Notes under the pieces: generated by a model
Told to the model about the DNA's origin: nothing
What the model saw: only the letters and a program-made list of their open reading frames with translations
Database searches by the model: none
In this document: positions 55,134 to 64,000 of the stretch, piece by piece
How the letters are laid out: every line of letters starts with the position of its first letter
Numbering within the stretch: the stretch's first letter is position 1
From: Peribacillus frigoritolerans
Lineage (GTDB): Bacteria > Bacillota > Bacilli > Bacillales > Bacillaceae
Length of the DNA: 64,000 nucleotides
Direction of reading: 5' to 3'
NCBI RefSeq assembly: GCF_004358755.1
Contig: NZ_SMZY01000005.1
Span: 1 to 64,000, forward strand
Translations under genes and position numbers: made by a program

Positions 55134-56327
55134 TTATCCAGCAAGCTGTGATTCCTTAATCTTTTGGGGCTTTTTTGTGCTGAATTTATCGACGAGCATT
55201 GTTAGAGCTCCGTCACCTGTAACATTTGTGGCTGTGCCCAGGCTGTCCTGAGCAAGGTATAGAGCAATCATAAGTGATACCATTGTCGGATCAAAACCGA
55301 GCATTGTTTTTAGCAGGCCGATTGCGGCCATAACTGCACCACCGGGTACTCCGGGTGCGGCTACCATTGTAACACCAAGCATAAGGATAAATGGAATCAT
55401 CATTTCAAACGAAGGAGTTGTTCCGTTCATAAACAGAACACCCATTGCGCAGCAAACAAGTGTAATCGTACTTCCTGACAAGTGAACAGTTGCCAGCAAA
55501 GGTACACTGAAGTCTGCTATCTTTGCCTGAACGCCTGTTTTTTTAACTTGTCCAAGCGTAACGGGAATTGTAGCTGCGGATGATTGTGTCCCGAGTGCTG
55601 TAAAGTATGCAGGAGACATAATCTTCAGCAGCTTTATTGGATTGTTTTTAGTCAGCAAACCGCTAGTGCAATATTGAATAAGAAGCATTGTGATATGAAG
55701 CACGATAATAAGCGCAAAAACTTTTGCAAAAACAGATAAAATCGACTGAACTTGTCCACCGTAAGTCATATTTGCGAAAATGCCAAAAATATGGAATGGA
55801 AGAAGCGGAATAATCGCTGTTTTTATCAATTTCTCAACGATCTTTTGAAAATCTTCAAACGCATTTTGAAGAGTATTTCCTTTGATGGATGCAAGTCCAA
55901 TTCCAATGATGAAAGAGAATAGGAGAGCGCTTATGACTTCCATAACAGGAGGCATTCCAATTTCAAAGTATGGTTTTAATAAAAATTCCTCAGGATTATC
56001 AGTCTTTACGAGCTGATTTCCAGAAATGAATTTTGGCAGAATAGAAGAACTGGCAGCGAATGCAAGCAGTCCTGCGAAAATCGTAGAGATATAGGCCAGA
56101 CCTGTAGTGATTCCAAGCAATTTACCGGCACCTTTACCAAGCTGTCCGATGCCAGGTGCAATAAATCCAATAATGATAAATGGAATGACAAAGCCTATAA
56201 AGTTGCCGAATATCCCATTAAATGTTGCAAATCCTTTTATCAGCCATTCTGGTGAAATACTGCCGATTACGACACCGAGAATAATAGCTAGTATGATTTG
56301 CGGCAAAAGACCGAGCTTCAATTTCAT
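55134..56327 (-). CDS. dicarboxylate/amino acid:cation symporter
   Basis: 397-aa DAACS (GltP/DctA) family carrier. About eight membrane helices plus two re-entrant loops; the transport core is visible as TALGTQSSAATIPVTL (serine-rich hairpin 1), then VHLSGSTITLV, APGVPGGAVMA and DSLGTATNVTGDGA. The usual basic substrate-site residue in the last segment is not obvious, so substrate is uncertain (glutamate, aspartate, serine or dicarboxylate). ATG at 56327 with AGGAGG. Monocistronic. Confidence 0.9.
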   Translation of the reverse strand: MKLKLGLLPQIILAIILGVVIGSISPEWLIKGFATFNGIFGNFIGFVIPFIIIGFIAPGIGQLGKGAGKLLGITTGLAYISTIFAGLLAFAASSSILPKFISGNQLVKTDNPEEFLLKPYFEIGMPPVMEVISALLFSFIIGIGLASIKGNTLQNAFEDFQKIVEKLIKTAIIPLLPFHIFGIFANMTYGGQVQSILSVFAKVFALIIVLHITMLLIQYCTSGLLTKNNPIKLLKIMSPAYFTALGTQSSAATIPVTLGQVKKTGVQAKIADFSVPLLATVHLSGSTITLVCCAMGVLFMNGTTPSFEMMIPFILMLGVTMVAAPGVPGGAVMAAIGLLKTMLGFDPTMVSLMIALYLAQDSLGTATNVTGDGALTMLVDKFSTKKPQKIKESQLAG

Positions 56328-56446
56328 GATGTTGTCCTCCTGAAAAATACATGTGTACATGTGTTATAGAATTACTTTAGCACAGGTATGAAGGGTTTGG
56401 TATAAAAATGTTCATTTTTATTTTATTAATATATGGAAAAGAAAAT

Positions 56447-56483
56447 GAAAAAGCTATGCCAGAGTGTATGGCATAGCTTTTGA
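56447..56483 (-). terminator. terminator of pckA
   Basis: AAAAGCTATGCCA / TGGCATAGCTTTT stem, T-rich tail on the minus strand. Confidence 0.85.
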
Positions 56484-56488
56484 AAAGT

Positions 56489-58078
56489 TTATACAGCTGG
56501 TCCGCCAAGGGTCTCGATCTCAGCTGAAACATTATTGAATTTTTTGAAATTCTGTTTGAATTTGCCTGCTAGTTCTTTTGCTTTTTCATTATAAGCATCC
56601 ACGCTGTTCCAAGTTTTAACCGGCTGCAGCACTTCATCAGGTACACCTGGTACATGAATTGGAATTTGAAGTCCGAAGTTTTCATCTGTGACAGTTTCCA
56701 CATTGTCTAATTCACCTTCAAGAGCGGATTGAACCATTGCGCGGGTATATTTCAGTTTCATGCGCTGGCCCGTTCCGTATTCTCCGCCAGTCCAGCCAGT
56801 GTTTACTAAGAATACATTAGCCTGATGCTCATCGATTTTCCGGCCGAGCATCTCTGCATAAACAGTAGCTGGAAGCGGGAGGAAAGGCGATCCAAAGCAT
56901 GTTGAGAATGTAGCCTGAGGTGATGTAATGCCGCGTTCAGTTCCAGCAAGCTTGCTCGTGTATCCGCTTAAAAAGTGGTACATGGCCTGTTCTTTTGTTA
57001 ACTTGCTGATAGGAGGCAGTACTCCAAATGCATCAGCCGTTAAAAAGACAATTGTATGAGGGTGCCCGGCAATACTAGGCTTCACAATGTTATCCATTGC
57101 TTCAAGCGGGTAAGCCGCTCTTGTATTTTCAGTAAAGAAAGTATCATCATAGTCAGCAATTCTTGTATCATCGTCAAGGACTACATTTTCAAGCACTGAT
57201 CCGAATCTTATTGAATCAAAAATTTGAGGTTCTTTTTCACGTGAGAGGTTGATGCACTTGGCATAACAGCCTCCTTCGATATTAAAAACACCTGCATTTG
57301 ACCAGCCGTGCTCATCATCACCGATTAATTTGCGTTTTGGATCAGCGGAAAGGGTTGTTTTTCCCGTTCCTGACAGACCGAAGAAAAGGGCAACATCGCC
57401 TTCCTGGCCAACATTTGCTGAGCAGTGCATTGGCAGGATGCCGCTTTCAGGAAGCAGATAGTTCATGACAGAGAAAATGGATTTTTTCATCTCTCCAGCA
57501 TATTCAGTTCCGCCGATGAGAATGGTTCTTTTCTCAAATGAAATGATGATAAATGTTTCAGAATTTGTTCCATCCACTGCAGGATCTGCTTTAAAGTTTG
57601 GAGCCGATACGATTGTGAAAGGATTGTCGTGCTGAATCAGCTCATCCCCGCTCTCTGGCTGGATAAATAATTGCTGAGCAAACAGGTTATGCCATGCGAA
57701 TTCATTTACAACCTGGATCGGCAGTCGGTATTTTGCGTCAGCGCCGGCAAAGCCTTTGAAAACAAAGAGCTCATTGCGGTCTTTTAAGTATGAAAGAACT
57801 TTTAAGTACAACTTTTCAAATGCCGTTTCTGAGAAAGGCTGATTAACAGCTCCCCACTCAATTTTGTCATTTGTTGAATTTTCATTTACAATGAATTTAT
57901 CTTTAGGTGAACGTCCTGTGTAAGTACCCGTTGTTGCCCGGACTGCTCCCGTCGAAGTTAATGTTCCTTCACCCCGTTCTAAGACTTTTTCAACAAGAAC
58001 AGGAACTGATAAGTTATGAAATGCATTTTCCCCTTTAAGTAACACATCAAGCTCATTTGTAATTTCGATTGAATTCAT
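56489..58078 (-). CDS. pckA: phosphoenolpyruvate carboxykinase (ATP)
   Basis: Gluconeogenic conversion of oxaloacetate to PEP. 529 aa (527 in B. subtilis). Kinase-1a/P-loop [14 protein letters not shown] (~235), RSPKDKF near the N-terminus, HCSANVG before the loop and ENTRAAYPL after it. ATG with AAAGGATGG. Divergent from metK, as in B. subtilis. Expected to be repressed by glucose through CcpN; no such site was identified here. Confidence 0.97.
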   Translation of the reverse strand: MNSIEITNELDVLLKGENAFHNLSVPVLVEKVLERGEGTLTSTGAVRATTGTYTGRSPKDKFIVNENSTNDKIEWGAVNQPFSETAFEKLYLKVLSYLKDRNELFVFKGFAGADAKYRLPIQVVNEFAWHNLFAQQLFIQPESGDELIQHDNPFTIVSAPNFKADPAVDGTNSETFIIISFEKRTILIGGTEYAGEMKKSIFSVMNYLLPESGILPMHCSANVGQEGDVALFFGLSGTGKTTLSADPKRKLIGDDEHGWSNAGVFNIEGGCYAKCINLSREKEPQIFDSIRFGSVLENVVLDDDTRIADYDDTFFTENTRAAYPLEAMDNIVKPSIAGHPHTIVFLTADAFGVLPPISKLTKEQAMYHFLSGYTSKLAGTERGITSPQATFSTCFGSPFLPLPATVYAEMLGRKIDEHQANVFLVNTGWTGGEYGTGQRMKLKYTRAMVQSALEGELDNVETVTDENFGLQIPIHVPGVPDEVLQPVKTWNSVDAYNEKAKELAGKFKQNFKKFNNVSAEIETLGGPAV

Positions 58079-58389
58079 CCCATACCCATCCTTTACCTAT
58101 ATTTCTATTATTATTTTTAACTATATCTTAAGTGACTCTTCTTAATTAGTATAACACATTAAAATAAATAGTCTATACTATTTAACTTATTCTACGTACA
58201 ATTTGATGAAATGGAACTGTTTAAAGAACGTTTTTGATGAAAATGATACATATATAATAGGAAGTGTTTTTATTTCCGCATTTTGTGGAAACATATCTGA
58301 AGGGAATAGAAAAATCTTATCCGAAAACCTTGTCATTTTTTGTTGACACCTGTAGGAAATATACGATATTATATGTCCTTGAACGGATT

Positions 58390-58576
58390 CTCTTATCCCG
58401 AGCTGGTGGAGGGACAGGCCCAATGAAACCCAGCAACCTGCTTTATTCTTAAAATTCATTCATGAATTTTTGCGAGCAAAGGTGCTAACCTGATGCAAGG
58501 CGAAAGCCCTTGATCGATAAGAGCGAAAGGCTACGATTTTAGTAAATAACCTTTCCTCGCGGGAAAGGATTTTTTA
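58390..58576 (+). promoter_or_regulatory. SAM (S-box) riboswitch with terminator
   Basis: Aptamer 58390-58523: P1 CTCTTATC / GATAAGAG, core GGTGGAGGGACAGGCCC, AATGAAACCCAGCAACC, and GGTGCTAACCTG with the GCGAAAGC loop. Terminator CCTTTCC / GGAAAGG plus T6 at 58550-58576, which can compete with sequence at 58521-58530. S-adenosylmethionine binding would stop transcription of metK, a feedback loop. Confidence 0.95.
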
Positions 58577-58713
58577 TTTCGAATAAATATATTTTGCCTG
58601 AAAGTACTCGTGGATTCTCCTAAAACATGCCAACTGAAATATTTTGCCGAATGGTCAAAATATGAAAGGGAATGAGTTCCGTATCATCTAACCTTTTGAG
58701 GAGGAAAACTTTA

Positions 58714-59916
58714 ATGACTAAACAACGTCGTCTGTTTACTTCAGAGTCTGTAACTGAAGGTCATCCTGATAAAATTTGTGACCAGATTTCTGACTCGATT
58801 TTAGATGCAATCTTAGAAAAAGATGCAAATGCCCGTGTAGCTTGTGAAACATCTGTTACAACAGGTCTTGTTCTGGTTGCTGGTGAAATTACAACTTCTA
58901 CTTATGTGGACATTCCAAAAATCGTTCGCGAAACGGTTAAAGAAATTGGCTACACTCGTGCAAAATATGGTTTTGATGCAGAAACATGTGCAGTACTTAC
59001 TTCAATTGATGAGCAGTCAGCAGACATCGCGATGGGTGTTGACCAGGCGCTTGAAGCACGTGAAGGAAAAATGACAGATGAGCAAATTGAGGCAATTGGT
59101 GCAGGTGACCAAGGATTAATGTTCGGTTTTGCCAATAACGAAACGAAAGAATTAATGCCGCTTCCGATCTCGCTTGCTCACAAACTTTCACGCCGTTTAA
59201 CGGAAGTACGCAAAGAAGAAATTCTTCCGTACCTTCGTCCGGATGGTAAAACTCAAGTAACAGTTGAGTACGATGAAAATGACAAGCCAGTTCGCATTGA
59301 TACAATTGTTATTTCAACTCAGCACCACCCTGAAATTTCATTGGAGCAAATTCAGCGCAACGTAAAAGAGCATGTTATTAACCCTGTTGTACCAAAAGAA
59401 TTAATTGATGAAGATACTAAATACTTCATCAACCCGACGGGCCGTTTCGTTATCGGCGGACCACAGGGCGATGCAGGCTTAACAGGCCGTAAAATCATCG
59501 TTGATACTTACGGAGGCTATGCCCGTCACGGCGGCGGCGCATTCTCCGGTAAAGATCCGACAAAAGTTGACCGCTCTGCAGCTTATGCAGCACGCTATGT
59601 AGCTAAGAACATTGTAGCAGCAGGCCTTGCTGATAAATGTGAAGTTCAGCTTGCTTACGCAATTGGTGTGGCACAGCCAGTATCAATCGCAATCGATACA
59701 TTCGAAACAGGCAAAGTGAAAGAAGATGTGTTAGTTGACGTTGTTCGTGCTAACTTTGACCTTCGTCCGGCAGGAATCATCAATATGCTGAATCTTCGCC
59801 GCCCAATTTACAAACAAACAGCTGCTTACGGACACTTCGGCCGTAACGATCTTGACCTTCCATGGGAAAGAACGGATAAAGCAGAAGCTCTTAAAGAGCA
59901 AGCGTTAAACCGCTAA
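58714..59916 (+). CDS. metK: S-adenosylmethionine synthetase
   Basis: Makes SAM from methionine and ATP. 400 aa as in B. subtilis. Motifs [23 protein letters not shown], and the P-loop-like [19 protein letters not shown]. The ATG at 58714 has TGAGGAGG upstream; in-frame codons before it are leader RNA. Controlled by the S-box upstream. Confidence 0.98.
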   Translation: MTKQRRLFTSESVTEGHPDKICDQISDSILDAILEKDANARVACETSVTTGLVLVAGEITTSTYVDIPKIVRETVKEIGYTRAKYGFDAETCAVLTSIDEQSADIAMGVDQALEAREGKMTDEQIEAIGAGDQGLMFGFANNETKELMPLPISLAHKLSRRLTEVRKEEILPYLRPDGKTQVTVEYDENDKPVRIDTIVISTQHHPEISLEQIQRNVKEHVINPVVPKELIDEDTKYFINPTGRFVIGGPQGDAGLTGRKIIVDTYGGYARHGGGAFSGKDPTKVDRSAAYAARYVAKNIVAAGLADKCEVQLAYAIGVAQPVSIAIDTFETGKVKEDVLVDVVRANFDLRPAGIINMLNLRRPIYKQTAAYGHFGRNDLDLPWERTDKAEALKEQALNR

Positions 59917-59923
59917 TTAAATG

Positions 59924-59967
59924 AAGGATGAACCCTGCTTTGCGGCGGGTTTCATCCTTTTTTTTAT
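59924..59967 (+). terminator. terminator of metK
   Basis: AAGGATGAA-CCCTGC / GCGGG-TTTCATCCTT stem then T8. Confidence 0.88.
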
Positions 59968-60148
59968 GCGTAATAGCTGGTTCTGATCAGCGGGAGATTG
60001 ACTGAGGTAATTGAAGTAATTGTACCATTGCTATTCAAATACATAATCTCATCCTTAGACTTTATTTTGTATTATTTTGTAAAAACCTGCAACATTATCC
60101 CAATAACTGTCGTTTAATAAACAATCAGTATTTATGGAGGGAAAAAAC

Positions 60149-62038
60149 ATGTGCGGTTTTGCAGGAGTTATTGATTTTGAAAAAGTACAAACAAAAAGGT
60201 ACCGGGAGTATATAGAGGCAGCAAGCAGGCAAATTGTGCATAGAGGACCTGACGACAGCGGAATGTTTGAGGATGAGCATGCCATCCTTGCTTTTAGGCG
60301 GCTTAGCATTATTGATGTAGATGGCGGGCATCAGCCTATGCCATATGGAGACGATGACCGCTATCAGATTGTTTTTAACGGCGAAATTTATAATTATGTG
60401 GAGCTTAGAGAACTCCTATTCCGAAAAGGAGAAAGGTTAAAAACAGAAACAGATACAGAAGTGATCGTTGCCCTGTATCATCTATTTGGCAAGGATGTTC
60501 TTCGCTATTTGAGGGGGATGTTTTCCTTTCTGATCTGGGATGCGCAGGAGCAGCACCTTTTTGCTGCAAGAGATCATTTTGGGATAAAGCCTCTATACTA
60601 CATAGAAGATGGATCCACTGTGCTTTTTGCTTCTGAAATGAAATGCTTGAAGGAATACATAAGAACCTCTCATGTTAATGATGTATCTTTACAGCATTAT
60701 CTTTCTTTTCAATATGTCCCTGATCCTGATACCATCCAGAAAGAGGTTCACAAAGTACCGCCAGGATATTGTGTGACAAAAGAGGCTGGCGATCGAATGG
60801 TTTTGGAGAAGTATTGGGAACCAAAGATGAATCCGGTCCCTGCCAGTGATGGGAGCAGAATGATTGATGCCATTCAAACTGTGTTAGTCGATTCTGTGAA
60901 AATGCATATGCGAAGCGATGTTCCGGTTGGCTCTTTTCTGTCAGGCGGTGTTGATTCGAGTATCATTGCTTCCATTGCAAGTCAGTTCCATCCAAGCCTG
61001 AAAACATTTTCTGTAGGATTTAAGCAGGAGGGCTACAGTGAAATCGATGTTGCAAAAGAAACCGCAGCTGCCATTGGAGTAGAAAACTTCTCGTATTATG
61101 TAGATCATACGGAGTTTATGAAAGAGCTTCCCAGGATAATCTGGCATATGGATGATACAGTAGCAGATCCTGCTTCTATACCGCTGTATTTTCTTGCCCG
61201 GGAAGCGCGCAAGCATGTAAAGGTTGTTTTATCAGGTGAAGGGGCAGACGAGTTGTTTGCAGGCTATAACATTTATAAAGAGCCTTATGATCTGTCTGTC
61301 TTTGGGCATCTTCCAGCAAGCATCAGGCAGGCATTAAAACAGCTTGCATCCATCTTTCCTGAGGGAATGAAAGGCAAAAGCTTTATTGAAAGGGGAACAA
61401 CCCTTCTGGAGGAACGCTATATAGGAAATGCCAACATTTTCTCTGCAGATGAGAAAAAACAGCTGCTTACAGGAAGAGATCAGTATGTCAATCCAACAGA
61501 AATCACAGGAGATCTTTTTGAAAATGTCCGTCATCTTGACAGTGTTTCAAAAATGCAGTATATCGACCTCATGACGTGGCTGAAAGGAGACATTCTAGTT
61601 AAAGCGGATAAAATGACAATGGCTCATTCTCTTGAATTAAGAGTTCCCTTTCTGGATAAAGAGGTATTTCAAGCAGCAGCTGCTATTCCCTATGAATGGA
61701 AAGTGAAAAATGGCGAGACCAAATATCTGCTTCGCCAGGCTGTCCGTGATCTAGTTCCACCACACGTTCTTAACAGAAGAAAGCTTGGGTTCCCAGTACC
61801 AATCCGAAATTGGCTGAAACATGAGATGTATGAGTGGGCGAGTGCCCTCATTTCAGAAAGTGAATTGGATGGTCTGATCAATAAGGGATTTGCACATGAA
61901 CTTCTTGAGAAGCATAGAAAAGGGGAAGCGGATTACAGCAGAAGGATATGGACGATTTTAACATTTATTCTCTGGCATCAGGTTTTTATAGAAAATGTAT
62001 ACAGCTTTAACCGAGACGAGCATGCTGCTGCAATATAA
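60149..62038 (+). CDS. asnB: asparagine synthase (glutamine-hydrolysing)
   Basis: Amidates aspartate using glutamine. 629 aa (B. subtilis AsnB 632). Mature N-terminal nucleophile Cys2 (MCGFAGVI); glutaminase segment NGEIYNY. The synthetase PP-loop is FLSGGVDSSIIAS (~265), plus LSGEGADELFAGY. The ATG at 60149 must be the start because Cys follows it directly; GGAGGG lies upstream. Adjacent to metK as in B. subtilis. Confidence 0.96.
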   Translation: MCGFAGVIDFEKVQTKRYREYIEAASRQIVHRGPDDSGMFEDEHAILAFRRLSIIDVDGGHQPMPYGDDDRYQIVFNGEIYNYVELRELLFRKGERLKTETDTEVIVALYHLFGKDVLRYLRGMFSFLIWDAQEQHLFAARDHFGIKPLYYIEDGSTVLFASEMKCLKEYIRTSHVNDVSLQHYLSFQYVPDPDTIQKEVHKVPPGYCVTKEAGDRMVLEKYWEPKMNPVPASDGSRMIDAIQTVLVDSVKMHMRSDVPVGSFLSGGVDSSIIASIASQFHPSLKTFSVGFKQEGYSEIDVAKETAAAIGVENFSYYVDHTEFMKELPRIIWHMDDTVADPASIPLYFLAREARKHVKVVLSGEGADELFAGYNIYKEPYDLSVFGHLPASIRQALKQLASIFPEGMKGKSFIERGTTLLEERYIGNANIFSADEKKQLLTGRDQYVNPTEITGDLFENVRHLDSVSKMQYIDLMTWLKGDILVKADKMTMAHSLELRVPFLDKEVFQAAAAIPYEWKVKNGETKYLLRQAVRDLVPPHVLNRRKLGFPVPIRNWLKHEMYEWASALISESELDGLINKGFAHELLEKHRKGEADYSRRIWTILTFILWHQVFIENVYSFNRDEHAAAI

Positions 62039-62040
62039 GA

Positions 62041-62068
62041 AAAGCCTCTTCATATGAAGAGGCTTTTA
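62041..62068. terminator. bidirectional terminator
   Basis: Palindrome AAAAGCCTCTTCA / TGAAGAGGCTTTT between convergent asnB and the glycosyltransferase gene; it overlaps the latter's stop. Confidence 0.88.
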
Positions 62069-63208
62069 AGCATAACGGATAAACTCATGCTGATGAAGGA
62101 CTTCACTGTACTCATTAAGGAGTCCTTCAAATATGCTGTCCCATGTTTGACTAAGGGCATAAGCACGAGCACTCATTCCCATCTGATACCTCAAAGCATC
62201 ATTTTGCAAAAGAGTTTCAATGGCGCTGATGAACTCTGAGGCAGATCCTGAGCTGCATAAATACCCTGTTTTTCCCTGCTGGATAATGTTTTTTACTCCG
62301 CCTGAGTCTGCCCCGATAACAGGAGTCCCTGCAGCGAATGATTCAAGAACAACGTTTCCAAAAGTTTCGGTAGGTGAGGGAAAGACAAATAGATCAGAGC
62401 TAGAATAGATCTTTGCAAGCTTTTCGCCGCTTTCGTAACCGGCAAATGTCATATTGTCCGGTGCATCTTTCATCATTTCTTCTTTGGACGGTCCATCCCC
62501 GACAATTAAAAAGTGGACTTTGCTTTTTATGTGCAGAGGAAGCTGGTGAGAGATCTTCATTAATGTCTGAACATCTTTTTCGGGAGCAAGCCGTCCAACA
62601 TAAGTTAAGATGAATTTTTCTCTTATTTGATATTCCAGCGTGACTTCTTTCCGCAGATAGTTAGGATGAAATAATTCGCAGTCTACACCCCTGGACCATA
62701 TATGGACATTTTCAAATCCCTGATGAAGCACTTGCTGCTTTGTTTCTTCAGAAGGCACAAAGATTTTCTCCAAAGGCCTGTGGAACCAATGCATATATTT
62801 CCATAAAATCTTTGAGAATATCTGAAGATCATAAAACTCCAGATATTGATCAAAGTCCGTATGATATGAACCGACAATGGGGATATTTAATTTCTTGGCA
62901 TAATGCAGTCCGCATAAACCAATGTTAAAAGGAGTGGCTACATGAATAATGTCAGGCTTAAACCTGGTGAGCTCAGACTTTACTTGCAGCATGTTCGGCC
63001 AGGCAAGCCTGCATTCCGGGTATAAAAAAAAGGAAGAACTCGCAAACCTGTGGATATGGCTTGAAAAAAGAGATTCCTTTGTGCTTTCGGGAGCAAAAAC
63101 TTTGTATTCATGCCCTTTGCTTTCTAAATAATCGGTAAGACGTTTTAACGTTCTCGCAACACCATTTACATCCGGTGCAAACGTGTCTGTGAATATCGCA
63201 ATTTTCAT
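62066..63208 (-). CDS. GT4-family glycosyltransferase
   Basis: 380 aa, GT-B fold. N-terminus MKIAIFTDTFAPDVNGVARTL, the donor-site TYVGRLAPEKDVQTL and the EX7E motif in PTETFGNVVLESFAAGTPVI. Resembles glycolipid and mannosyl-type GT4 enzymes (MgtA/YpjH-like start); acceptor unknown. ATG with GGAGGGATAAG. Downstream partner of the PAP2 gene on the minus strand, 58 bp apart, suggesting lipid-linked glycan or glycolipid metabolism (inference). Confidence 0.87.
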   Translation of the reverse strand: MKIAIFTDTFAPDVNGVARTLKRLTDYLESKGHEYKVFAPESTKESLFSSHIHRFASSSFFLYPECRLAWPNMLQVKSELTRFKPDIIHVATPFNIGLCGLHYAKKLNIPIVGSYHTDFDQYLEFYDLQIFSKILWKYMHWFHRPLEKIFVPSEETKQQVLHQGFENVHIWSRGVDCELFHPNYLRKEVTLEYQIREKFILTYVGRLAPEKDVQTLMKISHQLPLHIKSKVHFLIVGDGPSKEEMMKDAPDNMTFAGYESGEKLAKIYSSSDLFVFPSPTETFGNVVLESFAAGTPVIGADSGGVKNIIQQGKTGYLCSSGSASEFISAIETLLQNDALRYQMGMSARAYALSQTWDSIFEGLLNEYSEVLHQHEFIRYA

Positions 63209-63266
63209 CTTATCCCTCCATAAATCAGTTACAGTAGCCTGAGTTTATTTCAAATTCAGCTGGAAC

Positions 63267-63821
63267 TTAGAGAATCAGAGAAGCCCCGAAATATTTATTA
63301 ATAAGAAGAAAACAAGTAATGCCTGCTGTAGTGCCGAGTAAACAACCTGCCAGGACATCAGAAGGGTAGTGCAAGCCCAGATACATTCTTGAGACACCGA
63401 TGATGATTCCAAGCGGCAGAAGCAGGATGGCTGACTGAGGGAGGATGAAAATAAAAGGAATAATAACTGAAAATATTGCTGTTGTATGTCCTGATGGAAA
63501 AGAATGATCTTCTAACGGGTTTGCCGTTACTTTTATTTCTAATAAAGCAAGATAGGGACGTTTCCGCGGATAGCGTTTTTTGACAAATGCTACAGGCAGA
63601 TGACTAATGAGCAGTGCTGCTGCACTTGCGATGGCCGCGATGCGTGTTTCGCCGCCCGTCATAAATATAAGCAGCAGACAAATGGAAATCGTGAAGGTAG
63701 CTCCGCCAATATGTGTAATATTGCGGAAAAAGCAATTCATAAATTTCCGGTCAAAATGCCGGTTAACACTGCGGAACAATCTGCATTCGAAATCGTACAT
63801 GTTTTCCATTAGTTTGGTCAT
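63267..63821 (-). CDS. PAP2-family membrane phosphatase
   Basis: 184 aa with about five membrane helices. The three PAP2 motifs are present: KKRYPRKRP, FPSGHT and SRMYLGLHYPSD (catalytic His). Likely a lipid phosphate or undecaprenyl diphosphate phosphatase; which one cannot be told. The ATG at 63821 is preferred (AAAAGGAG 10 nt upstream) over a TTG eight codons earlier. Confidence 0.9.
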   Translation of the reverse strand: MTKLMENMYDFECRLFRSVNRHFDRKFMNCFFRNITHIGGATFTISICLLLIFMTGGETRIAAIASAAALLISHLPVAFVKKRYPRKRPYLALLEIKVTANPLEDHSFPSGHTTAIFSVIIPFIFILPQSAILLLPLGIIIGVSRMYLGLHYPSDVLAGCLLGTTAGITCFLLINKYFGASLIL

Positions 63822-63845
63822 CAATCGGATGCTCCTTTTCAACAC

Positions 63846-64000
63846 TGTTTAACCACATTGTAAAACACAAATATTTAGCAAATAATAAGGAAATGTAAAA
63901 TTCACAAGTAAATTATTTACAAAATAACACCAGGATAGTTTAGAACAGCCTTAACCATACTAAAGCTATTTTCACGAAAAGATTTAAGGAGCTGATAAAT
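63846..64000. other. intergenic region, start of next plus-strand gene outside window
   Basis: AT-rich, promoter-bearing. The last bases AAGGAGCTGATAAAT look like a ribosome site whose gene begins just beyond the window. Confidence 0.45.

Overview
The window is a low-GC Firmicutes chromosome segment from a spore-forming Bacillaceae (Bacillus or Metabacillus-like). The evidence is the 21-gene tRNA array behind a 5S rRNA in the same order as the Bacillus subtilis trnB cluster, followed by glgBCDAP, menFDHBEC, mntABCD, ythAB, rpmE2, luxS, dps, ytkCD, ytlACD, ytmAB, pckA, an S-box-controlled metK and asnB. This is largely the B. subtilis order read in reverse. Strong AGGAGG ribosome sites, TTG and GTG starts, a YteA sporulation protein and Zur, MntR, Fur and CcpA-like sites agree with this.

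Layout. Bases 1-2720: end of an rRNA operon and 21 tRNA genes. Three of them (Lys, initiator Met, Phe) are each preceded by a broken copy of their own 5' end joined to a related ~85 nt structured insert. 2721-3979: long repeat-rich gap. 3980-11966: glycogen operon. 12303-14525: three isolated genes (AIM24-like, SRPBCC, YteA). 14646-23444: menaquinone block, menA diverging from menFDHBEC. 24053-27972: Mn(II) ABC importer. 28051-30825: a DUF1540 mini-protein and a bd-type quinol oxidase. 31020-44035: a zinc-limitation district with zinc-free ribosomal proteins L31 and S14, two CobW/COG0523 GTPases, ZnuA, carbonic anhydrase, LuxS, zinc-independent FolE2 and a COG0701/TIGR03943 pair. Clear Zur boxes precede three of these genes. 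Within it, 36246-38922 is the wreck of an operon that I read as an opine-metallophore (staphylopine-like) locus: a Zur promoter joined to the C-terminal half of a CntM-type dehydrogenase, then fragments of an EamA exporter, an oligopeptide/nickel-type ABC ATPase and a MATE transporter. 39932-40266: Fur-controlled fbpAB. 44079-53712: two subtilases, Dps, a holin-like protein, a Nudix hydrolase, and the ytl transporter with ytmAB. 53760-63821: FusB-like EF-G-binding protein, symporter, PckA, MetK, AsnB, a glycosyltransferase and a PAP2 phosphatase.

Three interspersed repeat classes occur: the tRNA-embedded elements, a MITE-like family with terminal inverted repeats (three copies), and a GC-rich palindromic family (four copies). 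Three of the four palindromic copies end exactly on, and supply, the TAA stop codon of a minus-strand gene.

The least explained features are the tRNA-embedded elements, whose stem shows compensatory base changes between copies, and the two tRNA-Ser genes with odd acceptor ends (U73, and a G3:U70 pair). All database-dependent identifications are from memory of protein families and synteny; no search was run.
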